Source: an uncultured Flavobacteriales bacterium
GTDB taxonomy: Bacteria > Bacteroidota > Bacteroidia > Flavobacteriales_G > Salibacteraceae
Assembly: GCA_937121175.1 (NCBI GenBank)
Contig: CAKZKD010000028.1
Coordinates: 186,001 to 250,000, forward strand
Length of the DNA: 64,000 nucleotides
Direction: 5' to 3'
Part shown: positions 45,950 to 56,572 of the stretch, piece after piece
Numbering within the stretch: the stretch's first letter is position 1
How the letters are laid out: each line of letters begins with the position of its first letter
Notes under the pieces: model-generated
What the model was told of the DNA's origin: nothing
Databases searched by the model: none
Seen by the model: only the letters and a program-made list of their open reading frames with translations
Position numbers and translations under genes: made by a program

Positions 45950-48900
45950 ATGAAAAAACTTCTACTTCGAACATTATTAATTTGCTTGCCTTTTATTGCA
46001 ATTGGACAATCAAAAAGAGTTGCTACTTATCCTACATTATTCAACAACAATGGTTCTAGTGGCGTTGCGTTCAACCTGACCACAGGCAGCGCTCCCATTC
46101 TAGTTAAGGATATTTTTAACGCAGCAAATAATGGTGCAACCCATGAAATTTTATGGAGCCCTAATCCAATTAACAATCCAGCTACGGGTTGGGCAGTAAA
46201 TGCCAGTTATACAAGCTTAGGCACATGGCCAACAGTTGGAGGGAACGGTACTGTACCCGTTTCCATTTCTGGTGGAACCCTCAATTGGATCATACCTGCA
46301 AATACCACTGTTGCAGTAGTGATAGATGGGGGCATGAGCTATTTCAACACCGGCACCACATGGCCAGCTGGTGTCCCAACAAGTTTCTCATCCCCAGGAA
46401 ATGAATTAACGATTACTACCGGTCCTGGTGTTGGCTACGGAGGCGGAAAAAACGCAATGAGTTTCTCTCCGCGTGGTTTTGTTGGTTGGGTTGACTTTGA
46501 GATATTTGGTTTTCCTAATGACGCTGGTGTTTCTGATGTGTACAATCCTGGAATTCCAACTTGTGCAACATTATCAGACACAGTTGAATTTGAAATACAA
46601 AATTTTGGTTTAACCGGCTTAGATAGCTGTTTGTTCAATTGGTCATTCAACGGTGCAGTGCAATCGCCGATTAAATTCATCGGGCCATTAACAAATAGAA
46701 ATTCTTTCTCAAGTGTAGTGGTTAACGCACCTAGAGTTCTAATTGAAGGTGACACGATTAAAGCTTGGACATCAATGCCAAATGGTGTTATGGACAGTTT
46801 GACATCTAATGACACAATTGAATTTATAATCAGAAAAGGGATACTCTCGGGTCTTTATACCGTGGGAGGTCCATTTGCCGACTATGATTCTTTGCATAAA
46901 GCAATCGATGACATAAATTTCAAAGGAATTTGTGGAGATATAACTTTTAGACTTAACAATGGTAATCATTATGCATTATGTGATATTGGTGATGTCGATG
47001 GAATGGATAATGGAGAAAAAATAACATTTACTTCTTTAGGTCAAAATCCAGATTCTTCTACCATTATTTGGAATGCAACAAATGCCTCTGAAAATAGAGT
47101 CATTGGGTTCTATGGTTCACAGAATTTTTACTTTGAACACCTTACAATAGCAGATTCAAGTGGGGCTACATATTCAGGACTTATTGAACTCGAGAATGCT
47201 TCTAACATTAACTTCTTTAATTGTAATTTCAACACAACTTATGCCGGAACAAGTAATCGTTCTCGATTGGTTTACAACTCTGGTAGTATTGACGGGTTAT
47301 CCTTCAAAAACTGTGCTTTTAACAATGGCTATGAAGCCTTTTTTATTGAAGGAAATTCTAAGGGTATTGAAATAGAATTTTGTGAGTTCAATAATTTTTA
47401 CCGTGGAGCAATTGCTTTATCCGAAGTCGAAAATGTGCTTATAGACAATAATGAAAATTTTAATTCCACACGTTCACCTCAAACTTCATCTGCATTTTTA
47501 AGATTAAATGAGGTTGCTGGTAGTCTTTATATTACTAACAACAGTAACATCCGAACCGAAACTACTATGAGAAATGGATTTATTGTCAATGAGGCAAGTG
47601 GTTCTCCTTCAAATCCAATTCTCATTGCTAATAATAGAATCGTAATGGGCGATACCAACCTAACAGGACAATATAGAGGTCTGAGTTTTAACGACATTAA
47701 ATTCACTTCAATTGCTCACAACTCTATTGTTGTGTTAGGAACCAATGCGAATTCAACCCCAATTTATACAAACCTGGGTAACAGTAATGATATCGTAAAT
47801 AATGTATTTGTAAATTATGGTTCAGGATTGTGTTTTGATGTAGTTAACAAATCGTTTATTAACGATATGAATAATAATGTCATTTTTAATTCCTCTAGAA
47901 CTCTTGGAGAATATACTAATGGAGGTGTTACTTCGTTTAACGATTGGAATACCAATTTCGGATTTGATGTTAATGGAGCCTCCGCTGATCCAATGTTCCT
48001 AGATAGTACTCTTGTTTTTTGTTCTTCAGCAATAGATAACATTGGTACTCCAACTGTTATATCATCTGATGTTACAGGCGTAAACAGATCTACTACTAAT
48101 CCAGATCCTGGAGCTTTTGAATTTTCTACACCAGATAAGTTCTCAGCTGGAGATGTTTTCAGTATTTGCAACGGAGATGTTGTTACTATTACTCCAGATG
48201 TATCCGCTAGTGATATTATTATCTGGGATGGTATTGATACATCGAAAACTAAAGGGTATAGCCAAACTGGAATGTATCAGGCTACTCTTGTAGGAGTTTG
48301 TGGCACCTCAACTGATACATTTCATGTTGTCATCAATGATGTAGTGCAATTACCAAACGATACCAATATTTGCGCTGGAGATACTTTTAACATAATTACT
48401 AACCTACCTACCGCAAATCATTCTTGGAATACTGGTAGTGGGTCATCGTCCATTGACATTCATCGTCAAGGGCAATATTATGTTGGTGTAAATGATAGTG
48501 ATAACTGTTTTTCTTCAGATACCATTGAAATTACTTTTTCTAGAGGGGTTGATTTAGCGAATGATACAACTCTCTGTAAAACTGCTAACTCCTCAATTGA
48601 TCTTAATCCAGGAACAGGTGTTGGTTCATATTTATGGAGTAATGGTTCTTCTGCAAACAGACAAATCGTAGATAGTAGTTCGACCTACTGGGTGCGCTAC
48701 ACTGATAATAGCAACTGTGTATCAACAGACACGATGATGGTGAATTTCGTTCCATTGCCGTTTGCCACGTTTACCCAAAGTCAGTTTTCACAAAGTAACT
48801 GGGAATTTATTGCTGATGACCAGTCAGGAGACGACTACTTATGGTCGTTTGGAGATGGTAATATTGATTCAGGTAAAATCTGGAAAACGGTAAACATTTA

Positions 48901-49267
48901 TCAATCCAACGGTATCTATAAGGTAGAGCTTACTGTTAAGTCTAACTTATGTGGTGAAACGAAATTCAGTAAAGAAATTGAGGTAATTACAGTCGGAAAT
49001 GAAGAATTCATCTCTAACAATTCATTTACTGTTTATCCAAACCCTGTTAGTTCCAATGGTATTATTGTTATTGATTACAAATCAATTGGTAGTGCTTATC
49101 AAGTTAAATTAATTTCATTAGACGGTGCTACCGTACTTGAACGAGTGGTAAATCAAAACGCTACCAGCTCAATTAATGTTAGCAACTTGGATATTTCTAC
49201 AGGTGTTTATATTATAGAGGTTGAAGATCAAAACAAAATTCAACGTACAAAAATTCAAATTCACTAA
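45950..49267 (+). CDS. T9SS-secreted protein: beta-helix, Ig-like and PKD domains
   Basis: The 1105-residue protein has a signal peptide (MKKLLLRTLLICLPFIAIGQS) and a C-terminal type A sorting domain (FTVYPNPVSSNGIIVIDYK, ending STGVYIIEVEDQNKIQRTKIQ), so it should cross the outer membrane by the type IX system and be anchored on the surface or released. Between lie an N-terminal module unlike its neighbour's (about 22-185), a CARDB-like Ig segment (about 190-290), a right-handed parallel beta-helix (about 310-600), two Ig-like repeats (ICAGDTFNIIT, WNTGSGSSSI) and a PKD domain (YLWSFGDGN, about 965). It is probably adhesive or glycan-binding; no catalytic residues are evident. Confidence 0.9.
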   Translation: MKKLLLRTLLICLPFIAIGQSKRVATYPTLFNNNGSSGVAFNLTTGSAPILVKDIFNAANNGATHEILWSPNPINNPATGWAVNASYTSLGTWPTVGGNGTVPVSISGGTLNWIIPANTTVAVVIDGGMSYFNTGTTWPAGVPTSFSSPGNELTITTGPGVGYGGGKNAMSFSPRGFVGWVDFEIFGFPNDAGVSDVYNPGIPTCATLSDTVEFEIQNFGLTGLDSCLFNWSFNGAVQSPIKFIGPLTNRNSFSSVVVNAPRVLIEGDTIKAWTSMPNGVMDSLTSNDTIEFIIRKGILSGLYTVGGPFADYDSLHKAIDDINFKGICGDITFRLNNGNHYALCDIGDVDGMDNGEKITFTSLGQNPDSSTIIWNATNASENRVIGFYGSQNFYFEHLTIADSSGATYSGLIELENASNINFFNCNFNTTYAGTSNRSRLVYNSGSIDGLSFKNCAFNNGYEAFFIEGNSKGIEIEFCEFNNFYRGAIALSEVENVLIDNNENFNSTRSPQTSSAFLRLNEVAGSLYITNNSNIRTETTMRNGFIVNEASGSPSNPILIANNRIVMGDTNLTGQYRGLSFNDIKFTSIAHNSIVVLGTNANSTPIYTNLGNSNDIVNNVFVNYGSGLCFDVVNKSFINDMNNNVIFNSSRTLGEYTNGGVTSFNDWNTNFGFDVNGASADPMFLDSTLVFCSSAIDNIGTPTVISSDVTGVNRSTTNPDPGAFEFSTPDKFSAGDVFSICNGDVVTITPDVSASDIIIWDGIDTSKTKGYSQTGMYQATLVGVCGTSTDTFHVVINDVVQLPNDTNICAGDTFNIITNLPTANHSWNTGSGSSSIDIHRQGQYYVGVNDSDNCFSSDTIEITFSRGVDLANDTTLCKTANSSIDLNPGTGVGSYLWSNGSSANRQIVDSSSTYWVRYTDNSNCVSTDTMMVNFVPLPFATFTQSQFSQSNWEFIADDQSGDDYLWSFGDGNIDSGKIWKTVNIYQSNGIYKVELTVKSNLCGETKFSKEIEVITVGNEEFISNNSFTVYPNPVSSNGIIVIDYKSIGSAYQVKLISLDGATVLERVVNQNATSSINVSNLDISTGVYIIEVEDQNKIQRTKIQIH

Positions 49268-49295
49268 GTCACATAGATAAAAAATACGTAACAAT

Positions 49296-52200
49296 ATGAA
49301 GAAATTATATACTTCCTTAGCAGTTTTCACTCTACTTCTTGTGGCAGGTGTTGATGTACTTGCTCAAAACTATTGTACTCCTCGTTTTACAAGAAACTGG
49401 ACATCCATGTCAAGTTTTCAAACTACTGGAGGAATTCAAGATGTTAATGTGGGTAGTCTTACAAGAACAAATGGAAACAATGGTTATACCGATGCAACTA
49501 ATCTGGCCACGTTAATCGTTGCACCTAGTTCTACAGTTCAATTTACTTTCACCTATGATTGGATAAATGGTAGTGCTTACGATCGAATGTGGATTGATTG
49601 GAATCAGAACGGAACATTTGACGCTGCTGAACGATTAATAACAAGTCCGCGTTATGGACGTGGTTCTAGAACTTCAACTACCTATTCTGTGACCATGCCT
49701 GATGCTTCGGGTATGGTTCCGGGATCTACGAGACTAAGAGCGCGAACCGAAGAGAGCACAAATACTAATCCATGTTACAATGGTTCATGGGGTGGTAGTG
49801 TTGTTGACATTGAAGTTTTTGTACCTCAAAATTCATCCACGATTAGTGAAGTAATTTCACCTGGAAATCCAGTTTGCCCTGGTGTTCTATTTCAGGATTT
49901 AACCATTAAAGTTTGTAACGACGGTATTGCTAGATTAGACACATTTCAAGTAGGAGGTTTGTATAGAACTACCGACGCTATTGGTAACCCTATCCCCGAA
50001 ATAACAATGCCAAATATCACATATGTTGATTCTTTAGCGCCAGGTGAATGTAGAGATGTTCTTGTATATCAGCACTCTCCTGGATTTAAAACTGGTGATA
50101 CCATTATTATCTGGAGTTCTATGCCAAACGGAGTTGTTGATTCTGTTGATAATCGTGATACTATAATGTACATAATTGATCCGTATTTAGCTACCAAGAG
50201 ATTCAGTGTTGGCGATACCACTGCTGGTGCTAATGATTTCTCATCATTGAATATAGCCCTAAACTATTTTGATTCTATTGGAGGTCTTTGTGATTCGTTA
50301 ATTATTGAATTAGACACTAGCTACAGTGGAACAGTAGACCAATACGCCATCCCAAATTTGAGTGGCGCTGGGTCTAATGCACCTATTATCATTAGAAATA
50401 AAGTACCTGAGACTCAAATTACTCTTCGATATGATTCTGCTGATGTTGATAATAATTATGTAATGTTAGTAGGTGATGTAAGTTACGTTTTCTTTGAGAA
50501 CATTAACTTCTATACTGCAGACGGTTTTGCAACTAATCACGGACAAAACATTCTCATTTCCGATGAATCAAATAACATTCATTTCATTCATTGTAATTTT
50601 GAAAATGAATTTTTCAACAACACGAACAGAAACAACAATAGTTTAGTTCGAGGTACTGATGTTGGTTCAACAATAACTTTTAGTGATTGTAACTTTACCA
50701 ATGGTAGTGATGCTATTTATTTTCAGTCCGGCTCAGAAATTATGATTTCAGACGCAAAAATAATTGATGCCACATTAGTAGGTATCCATCTTAATAATTG
50801 CACGAATATTTCAGTTTCCAATTCGGAGATTAAATCCTTAACTAACAATTCTTATGCTTTTACAAACATTAACCTAATTGGCATGGGCATGTGGTTTGTT
50901 AATCCAAGGGGTGATTTCTTCATCGACAACAACTTAGTTGGCGCTTCGAACAGTCAATGGCCTAGATATGGTGTTTTCATTAATAACTATTCAAAAATCA
51001 GTGGTGTTGGTAATATTCAAAATAATGTTATAAATATCGGACAGCCATGGAGTTCACTTGCGATAAGGGGTCTCTATTTGAATCAATCTAGTGCATTGAA
51101 TATTCAGCACAATAGTATTGCCGTTAATGGTAATTCAAACGCTAACAGTTCGTTATTTATCTCTGGAGGTTCAGGAAATAAATTATTCAATAATATTTTC
51201 TCTATCGAAGTAGCTGGTGAAGCTATGACGCAAAGTACATTGGGGGTAGCACAAAGTGATTACAATAACTACTACTCTTTTGGTAATGACATTATTTCTA
51301 TTGGGGGTACTGGCTACGCAAATATTACCGGTTTCAGAAATGCATCTTCTTATGGCATGAATTCGTATAATTTAAACCCATTTTTTTACGATACAAAAAG
51401 AAATGATTTACACGTTTGTAATAATTTACTTTCTAGAGGCGGAACTGCATTTAGTTCAGTGTCCTCGGATATAGATGGCGACTCTCGTGATATGGTTACT
51501 CCAAGTATAGGAGCAGATGAATTTACTCCAATATCTGAAGTAAGATTAGTTGATGACTACGGTCTTTGCCCAGGAGATACTACTAGGCTTTCTGCTGGTG
51601 GTGGAAACTTTGGAGAAACTGCTATTTGGAAGTCTATTGCTACTGGCTCTACAATTGATACTAATCAATGGATTGATGTTACTGTTCCTGGAGAATTTGC
51701 CGTAACCTTTTTCAACACTTGTGGTGTTGTTGTTGATACAGTTGAAATTATTGCTCCAGAAGCGGCCAACTTGCCAAGTGATACTAATCTTTGTGACGGT
51801 GCAGTGTATAGTGTAGATGCATCTATCACAAATGGAACTTCCTACATGTGGTCAACTAACGATACTGGTAATGCAATTGTTATTGATAAGCAAGCTACCT
51901 ATTTTATTACAACTACTGATGTTTGGGGATGTATCTCTTCTGACCAATTTGATGTCACCTATTCACCTGCTGCAGGAATCGTAGAAGTAGATGAAGAAAT
52001 TTGTGATAGAGATTTTATTCAACTTAACTCTAATGTATCGAATACAATCGGTGCTACTTTCACTTGGACTGGTTATGATGGAAGTGTATCTGAAACTAAT
52101 TCAGTTGCTGCCTTCCTAGGTAGCGATTTACCTGTAGGTGGAGGGAAAGTTAAAGTTTTAGTTAATCATTTAGGTTGTATTACAGAAGACAGTGTTCAGT

Positions 52201-52715
52201 ATTCAGTACTGGGAACCCCTAGTATTCAAATTAGTGATACAACTAATGGTTTATTGTTCAAAGTGGTTTCTAATACTTCTGCTGGCAACAACCACTCATG
52301 GGACTTTGGAGATGGAGATACTTCAGGTTTCCGCTCTCCAAAACACATATATTCAGCTAACGGCACGTATGAAGTAAAATACACTAATAGCAACAAGTGT
52401 AAAACCGCTGATACAACCTTTGAAGTAACAGTGCTTACATTAGATGTCGAATTGAATTCTAAAGAAGGTAGATTAACTCTATTTCCTAACCCAAACAACG
52501 GGTCTTTTAATCTTGAATTTAATGACATGAACGCGGAAAATGTAACTATTAGTGTTACAGACTTAAACGGTAGAACAGTATTCACAGAGAATATCGGAAC
52601 AATTTCTACCAATACTAATCACAACGTGAATATTGAGAATATCGCCTCAGGATACTATAACATTAATATAGATATTGACGGAGCAATTTCTACAGAACGT
52701 TTCATTGTGAAATAG
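49296..52715 (+). CDS. T9SS-secreted protein: GEVED, beta-helix and PKD domains
   Basis: The 1139-residue protein has a signal peptide (LYTSLAVFTLLLVAGVDVLAQ), a GEVED domain (about 50-160; YDRMWIDWNQNGTFDAAERLI and RLRARTEES), a CARDB-like segment, a beta-helix (about 300-700), Ig-like repeats (LCDGAVYSVDASI), a PKD domain (HSWDFGDGDTSG, about 1001) and a type A sorting domain (LTLFPNPNNGSFNLEF, ending ASGYYNINIDIDGAISTERF). From the CARDB segment on, it parallels the preceding protein (WSSMPNGVVDS here, WTSMPNGVMDS there). It starts 28 bases after that gene and shares its promoter. The pair looks like a duplication with exchanged N-terminal heads. Confidence 0.9.
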   Translation: MKKLYTSLAVFTLLLVAGVDVLAQNYCTPRFTRNWTSMSSFQTTGGIQDVNVGSLTRTNGNNGYTDATNLATLIVAPSSTVQFTFTYDWINGSAYDRMWIDWNQNGTFDAAERLITSPRYGRGSRTSTTYSVTMPDASGMVPGSTRLRARTEESTNTNPCYNGSWGGSVVDIEVFVPQNSSTISEVISPGNPVCPGVLFQDLTIKVCNDGIARLDTFQVGGLYRTTDAIGNPIPEITMPNITYVDSLAPGECRDVLVYQHSPGFKTGDTIIIWSSMPNGVVDSVDNRDTIMYIIDPYLATKRFSVGDTTAGANDFSSLNIALNYFDSIGGLCDSLIIELDTSYSGTVDQYAIPNLSGAGSNAPIIIRNKVPETQITLRYDSADVDNNYVMLVGDVSYVFFENINFYTADGFATNHGQNILISDESNNIHFIHCNFENEFFNNTNRNNNSLVRGTDVGSTITFSDCNFTNGSDAIYFQSGSEIMISDAKIIDATLVGIHLNNCTNISVSNSEIKSLTNNSYAFTNINLIGMGMWFVNPRGDFFIDNNLVGASNSQWPRYGVFINNYSKISGVGNIQNNVINIGQPWSSLAIRGLYLNQSSALNIQHNSIAVNGNSNANSSLFISGGSGNKLFNNIFSIEVAGEAMTQSTLGVAQSDYNNYYSFGNDIISIGGTGYANITGFRNASSYGMNSYNLNPFFYDTKRNDLHVCNNLLSRGGTAFSSVSSDIDGDSRDMVTPSIGADEFTPISEVRLVDDYGLCPGDTTRLSAGGGNFGETAIWKSIATGSTIDTNQWIDVTVPGEFAVTFFNTCGVVVDTVEIIAPEAANLPSDTNLCDGAVYSVDASITNGTSYMWSTNDTGNAIVIDKQATYFITTTDVWGCISSDQFDVTYSPAAGIVEVDEEICDRDFIQLNSNVSNTIGATFTWTGYDGSVSETNSVAAFLGSDLPVGGGKVKVLVNHLGCITEDSVQYSVLGTPSIQISDTTNGLLFKVVSNTSAGNNHSWDFGDGDTSGFRSPKHIYSANGTYEVKYTNSNKCKTADTTFEVTVLTLDVELNSKEGRLTLFPNPNNGSFNLEFNDMNAENVTISVTDLNGRTVFTENIGTISTNTNHNVNIENIASGYYNINIDIDGAISTERFIVK

Positions 52716-52729
52716 GAATAATAAACTAG

Positions 52730-52766
52730 AAAAAAAAGGGGCTGAAATTCAGCCCCTTTTTTTTTA
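52730..52766. terminator. bidirectional terminator between the T9SS gene and alaS
   Basis: GGGGCTGA/TCAGCCCC (stem 52738-52745 and 52749-52756) is flanked by A8 on the left and T10 on the right, so it can end both the plus-strand T9SS operon and minus-strand alaS. Confidence 0.95.
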
Positions 52767-52778
52767 TTAAGACAAACT

Positions 52779-55409
52779 TTAAGTTTTAGACACCGATACC
52801 CAACGTTGCAGCTCTGAGAAGGCAGTATCAATTCCTTCAATATTCTTTCCACCGGCGGTTGCAAAAAATGATTGGCCACCTCCACCACCTTTAATAATTG
52901 GCGCAATTAACTTAATACCTTCGTTAGCCTTAATTCCTTTGGAAAAAACTACAGTCTCAGAAACCAATAAACTAAAAGTCAATTTCTCAGAACCAAGTGA
53001 AGCTATTCCAATCACAACATCATTTACCTCTGCATTTATCTGAAATAATATATCTTTAATTAATCCTGCCTGTACATCAGTTTTACCGAAATATACCTGA
53101 CTGCCATTAATATTGGTTAATGATGATAGAATGGATGATTTTAAATCTTTTGCCCTACCCTTCTCTATATACTCCATCTTCTTTTTCAAAGCCTTTTCTG
53201 AGCTTAGTAGGTTTTCAGCTGCTTGAACTACATCTTTTGGATTATGAAACAGGGTTTCAACTTTACTTAAAACTTCTGCCTTGTTATTTAAGAGATTTAA
53301 AGCACCTTCACTGGTTAATGCCTCAATTCTGCGAATTCCAGCGGCAACCGAATTTTCAGCAGTAATTTTGAATATTCGGATTTCACTGGTATTAGAAACA
53401 TGAGTACCTCCGCACAATTCCTTTGAATCGCCGAATTCAATCAATCTAACCTTATCGCCATACTTTTCTCCAAAGAGCATCATTGCTCCAGAATCTTTAG
53501 CAACTTCGATATCAATTTCTCGATGTTCATTTAGAGGAATTGCCTCTGCAATCAAACCATTGACATCCTTTTCAATTTCTTGAATAGTTTCTTCCGGAAT
53601 CTTTTGGAAATGAGAAAAATCAAATCGCAAATAATCTGATGAAACTAGGGAACCTTTTTGCTCAACATGCTCACCTAATTGGTTTCTTAGTACATGATGT
53701 AATAGGTGCGTTGCAGTATGATTAGCTTGTGCTTGGATTCGCATTGGCTTATTTACGTAACATAAAACCGACTTTAAGCTATCAATATTTAATTCCTTAG
53801 TAAATACTATAATAAGATCATTTTCTCTTTTAGTGTCGAAAACAATCACCTTGGTTTCATCCTGCACCAACATTCCTTTATCGCCAACCTGGCCTCCACC
53901 CTCAGGGTAAAAAGGTACTTGATTCAATACAATCTGATACATTTTTTTACCCTTGGACTCAACACATCGATATTTAATTACCTCAGATTCACATACAAGT
54001 TCGTCGTAACCAATAAAGTTCTGTTCAAGATTAGGTTTAACATCAATCCAATCGTCCGCGGTAATAATATTTGAATTTCTTGACCGGTTTTTTTGTTTTA
54101 CTAACTCCTTATTAAACCCAACCATATCTACTTTCACTCCTTGTTCAGCAGCAACTAGTTCAGTTAAATCTATAGGAAATCCAAACGTATCGTACAATTC
54201 GAATGCAACATTTCCTGTAAGTTCAGATTCAGAGTTCAACGCCTCATTTAACCTCATTAGACCTTTAGACAGCGTTCTCAAAAATGAGTCTTCCTCTTCC
54301 TTAATTACAGCTACAATTAATTGTTGTTGTGCAGAAAGTTCAGAAAAATGAACTCCAAAATCGCCAACCAACCTAGGAATCATAGTATTAATAAAGGAAG
54401 TTTTAATGTCTAAAAAACTATAACCGTATCTAATTGCACGCCTTAGAATTCGGCGAATTACATATCCAGCTCCAGTATTTGAGGGTAATTGACCGTCAGC
54501 AATAGAAAAAGCAACCGCTCTTACGTGATCCGCAATTACCCTAAAAGCTACATCATGCTTAGAATCGGTTTGAGTATATTTCAGACCAGAAATTTTCTCC
54601 AACTCAGAAATTAATCCACCAAAAACATCGGTATCGTAGTTGGATATCTTTTTTTGAAGCGCCATTACAAGTCGTTCCAGTCCCATTCCAGTATCTACGT
54701 GTTGCTGTGGTAAAGCACTTAGTTCGCCTTTCGAATCTCGGTTAAATTGAATAAAAACTAAATTCCAAATTTCTATTACCTCTGGATGGTCTTCATTAAC
54801 CAATGTTTTACCATCAAGTCTTAGCCGGTCTTCAACTGAACGTAAATCGATATGAATTTCTGAACATGGACCACACGGCCCCATCTCACCCATTTCCCAG
54901 AAATTATCTTTTTTATCACACCTCAAAATTCTATCCGCAGGTAATAAATTTTTCCAAATATTCTCAGCTTCAATATCTGGTTCAGTTTTATCGTCTTTAT
55001 CACCTTCAAAAACTGTAATATATAATCTGTCTTTGTCTAATTTATAGACCTCTGTAAGCAATTCCCACGCCCATTCAATCGCTTCTTTTTTAAAGTAATC
55101 TCCAAAAGACCAGTTTCCAAGCATTTCGAACATTGTATGGTGATAGGTATCTACCCCAACCTCTTCAAGATCATTATGCTTTCCTGAAACTCGTAAACAT
55201 TTCTGAGAATTACTTATTCGCTTATTCCTTGGAACACTATTGCCTAAAAAAATATCCTTAAACTGATTCATTCCGGCATTTGTAAACATAAGTGTTGGGT
55301 CATCCTTTATTACCATAGGAGCAGAGGCTTCTATTTTATGACCTTTTGACTCAAAAAACTCTAAGTATTTTGCTCTTATTTCATTAACCGTCCAGTTCAT
55401 TTCTTCCAT
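52779..55409 (-). CDS. alaS: alanyl-tRNA synthetase
   Basis: The 876-residue class II synthetase is complete. The catalytic domain shows ASAPMVIKDDPTLMFTNAGMNQFKDIFLG, RVSGKHNDLEEVG, TVFEGD and WNLVFIQFNR; the editing domain has HTATHLLHHVLR (about 560) and CGGTHVSNT (about 666), which form the zinc and editing site. The C-Ala domain ends in GGGGGQSFFATAGG. It charges tRNA-Ala and clears mis-acylated Ser and Gly. A start at ATG 55400 is also possible. The gene stands alone, divergent from the M23 peptidase; I see no TAnnTTTG element for it in the 126-base gap. Confidence 0.98.
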   Translation of the reverse strand: MEEMNWTVNEIRAKYLEFFESKGHKIEASAPMVIKDDPTLMFTNAGMNQFKDIFLGNSVPRNKRISNSQKCLRVSGKHNDLEEVGVDTYHHTMFEMLGNWSFGDYFKKEAIEWAWELLTEVYKLDKDRLYITVFEGDKDDKTEPDIEAENIWKNLLPADRILRCDKKDNFWEMGEMGPCGPCSEIHIDLRSVEDRLRLDGKTLVNEDHPEVIEIWNLVFIQFNRDSKGELSALPQQHVDTGMGLERLVMALQKKISNYDTDVFGGLISELEKISGLKYTQTDSKHDVAFRVIADHVRAVAFSIADGQLPSNTGAGYVIRRILRRAIRYGYSFLDIKTSFINTMIPRLVGDFGVHFSELSAQQQLIVAVIKEEEDSFLRTLSKGLMRLNEALNSESELTGNVAFELYDTFGFPIDLTELVAAEQGVKVDMVGFNKELVKQKNRSRNSNIITADDWIDVKPNLEQNFIGYDELVCESEVIKYRCVESKGKKMYQIVLNQVPFYPEGGGQVGDKGMLVQDETKVIVFDTKRENDLIIVFTKELNIDSLKSVLCYVNKPMRIQAQANHTATHLLHHVLRNQLGEHVEQKGSLVSSDYLRFDFSHFQKIPEETIQEIEKDVNGLIAEAIPLNEHREIDIEVAKDSGAMMLFGEKYGDKVRLIEFGDSKELCGGTHVSNTSEIRIFKITAENSVAAGIRRIEALTSEGALNLLNNKAEVLSKVETLFHNPKDVVQAAENLLSSEKALKKKMEYIEKGRAKDLKSSILSSLTNINGSQVYFGKTDVQAGLIKDILFQINAEVNDVVIGIASLGSEKLTFSLLVSETVVFSKGIKANEGIKLIAPIIKGGGGGQSFFATAGGKNIEGIDTAFSELQRWVSVSKT

Positions 55410-55494
55410 TTATGCAATTTGGATAATTTCAACCTAAAAAAGCGCGGAAAATCACACTCCTTTTCTAATAGCGTGCAAATTTAGGTTTATTCAA

Positions 55495-55502
55495 TAACTT
55501 TG
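55495..55502 (+). promoter_or_regulatory. TAnnTTTG promoter of the M23 peptidase gene
   Basis: TAACTTTG matches the consensus exactly, 33 bases before ATG 55536. Its presence also argues against the in-frame TTG at 55500, which lies inside the element, as the start codon. No -33 TTG is obvious. Confidence 0.6.
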
Positions 55503-55535
55503 CGTAAGATACACAGTGTCTTTCGGAACTTGATT

Positions 55536-56507
55536 ATGGCCGCTAAAAAGTACAAATACAATACAAAAACGCTTAGTTACGAGCAGATTGAACTAACGGC
55601 GAAGGATCGGTTGTTCAAACTAATCACTTATGCACTAAGTGGTGTTGTTTTATCTGTGATTTTTTTATCCATTACATTTTACTTTTTTGATACTCCAGAA
55701 GAGCGTCAGCTTAAAAGAGAAAATGAAAAGCTTGTTCACGAATATGAACTATTGAATAATAAGCTTGATAATGTTTCTAAAGTATTATCAAACATTCAAG
55801 ATCGTGATGACAATATTTATCGCGTAATTCTTGAAGCAGAGCCTATTGCTGATAACTTAAGGAAATCTGGCGTTGGAGGTGTGAACCGTTATCAAAATCT
55901 CGAAGGGTTTAGTAGTTCCCATTTACTCATTGCGACGTCCAAAAAAATGGATAAACTGACTAAACAAATCTATATCCAATCTAAATCATTTGATGATGTA
56001 ATGGAAATGGCAAGTAAAAAGGAAGAAATGCTCGCAAGTATTCCATCCATTATGCCTGTAAAAAGTGAAGATTTAAAAAGAATTAGTTCTGGATATGGAA
56101 TTAGAATGCATCCAATTCTAAAAATAAGAAAAATGCACTTTGGACAAGATTTCACTGCTCCCACTGGAACAGAAATTTTTGTTTCTGGAAACGGAAAGGT
56201 GAAAGAAGTTAAAAAACAACGGTTTGGATTTGGATACCATGTTATTGTAGATCACGGATATGGTTATGAAACCATATATGCTCATATGAGTAAAATTTTG
56301 GTTAGAAAGGGTCAGCGCGTGAACCGCGGTGATATACTTGGCCTTGTTGGCACTACTGGCAGCAGCACGGCGCCTCACCTCCACTACGAGGTTGTGAAAA
56401 ATGGTAAAAAGATCGACCCAGTAAATTATTATTATCAAGACTTATCTCCCGATCAGTTTCAACAAATAATTGATTTGTCCGACCAACCTATTCAATCATT
56501 CGATTAA
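55536..56507 (+). CDS. membrane-anchored M23 family metallopeptidase
   Basis: I chose ATG 55536 (323 residues, MAAKKYKYNTKTLSYEQI). A membrane helix (ITYALSGVVLSVIFLSITFYFF) is followed by a coiled coil (RQLKRENEKLVHEYELLNNKLDNVSKVL) and a C-terminal peptidase_M23 domain with SSGYGIRMHPI, HFGQDFTAPTGTEIF (first zinc His and Asp) and APHLHYEVVKNG (second HxH). All zinc ligands are present, so it may be an active DD-endopeptidase that opens peptidoglycan cross-links for growth or division. MerR follows after 65 bases, an arrangement I recognise next to alaS in other Flavobacteriia. Confidence 0.92.
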   Translation: MAAKKYKYNTKTLSYEQIELTAKDRLFKLITYALSGVVLSVIFLSITFYFFDTPEERQLKRENEKLVHEYELLNNKLDNVSKVLSNIQDRDDNIYRVILEAEPIADNLRKSGVGGVNRYQNLEGFSSSHLLIATSKKMDKLTKQIYIQSKSFDDVMEMASKKEEMLASIPSIMPVKSEDLKRISSGYGIRMHPILKIRKMHFGQDFTAPTGTEIFVSGNGKVKEVKKQRFGFGYHVIVDHGYGYETIYAHMSKILVRKGQRVNRGDILGLVGTTGSSTAPHLHYEVVKNGKKIDPVNYYYQDLSPDQFQQIIDLSDQPIQSFD

Positions 56508-56572
56508 CACTACCATTCGTTTACCACTAGTTTTATTACTTTAGCAAACGCAAACTAAATAGTTGTAAAACT

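Noticed and set aside
55500-55535. TTG start of the M23 peptidase at 55500
   Set aside because: The TTG forms the end of the TAACTTTG promoter element; ATG 55536 gives the expected cytoplasmic N terminus.
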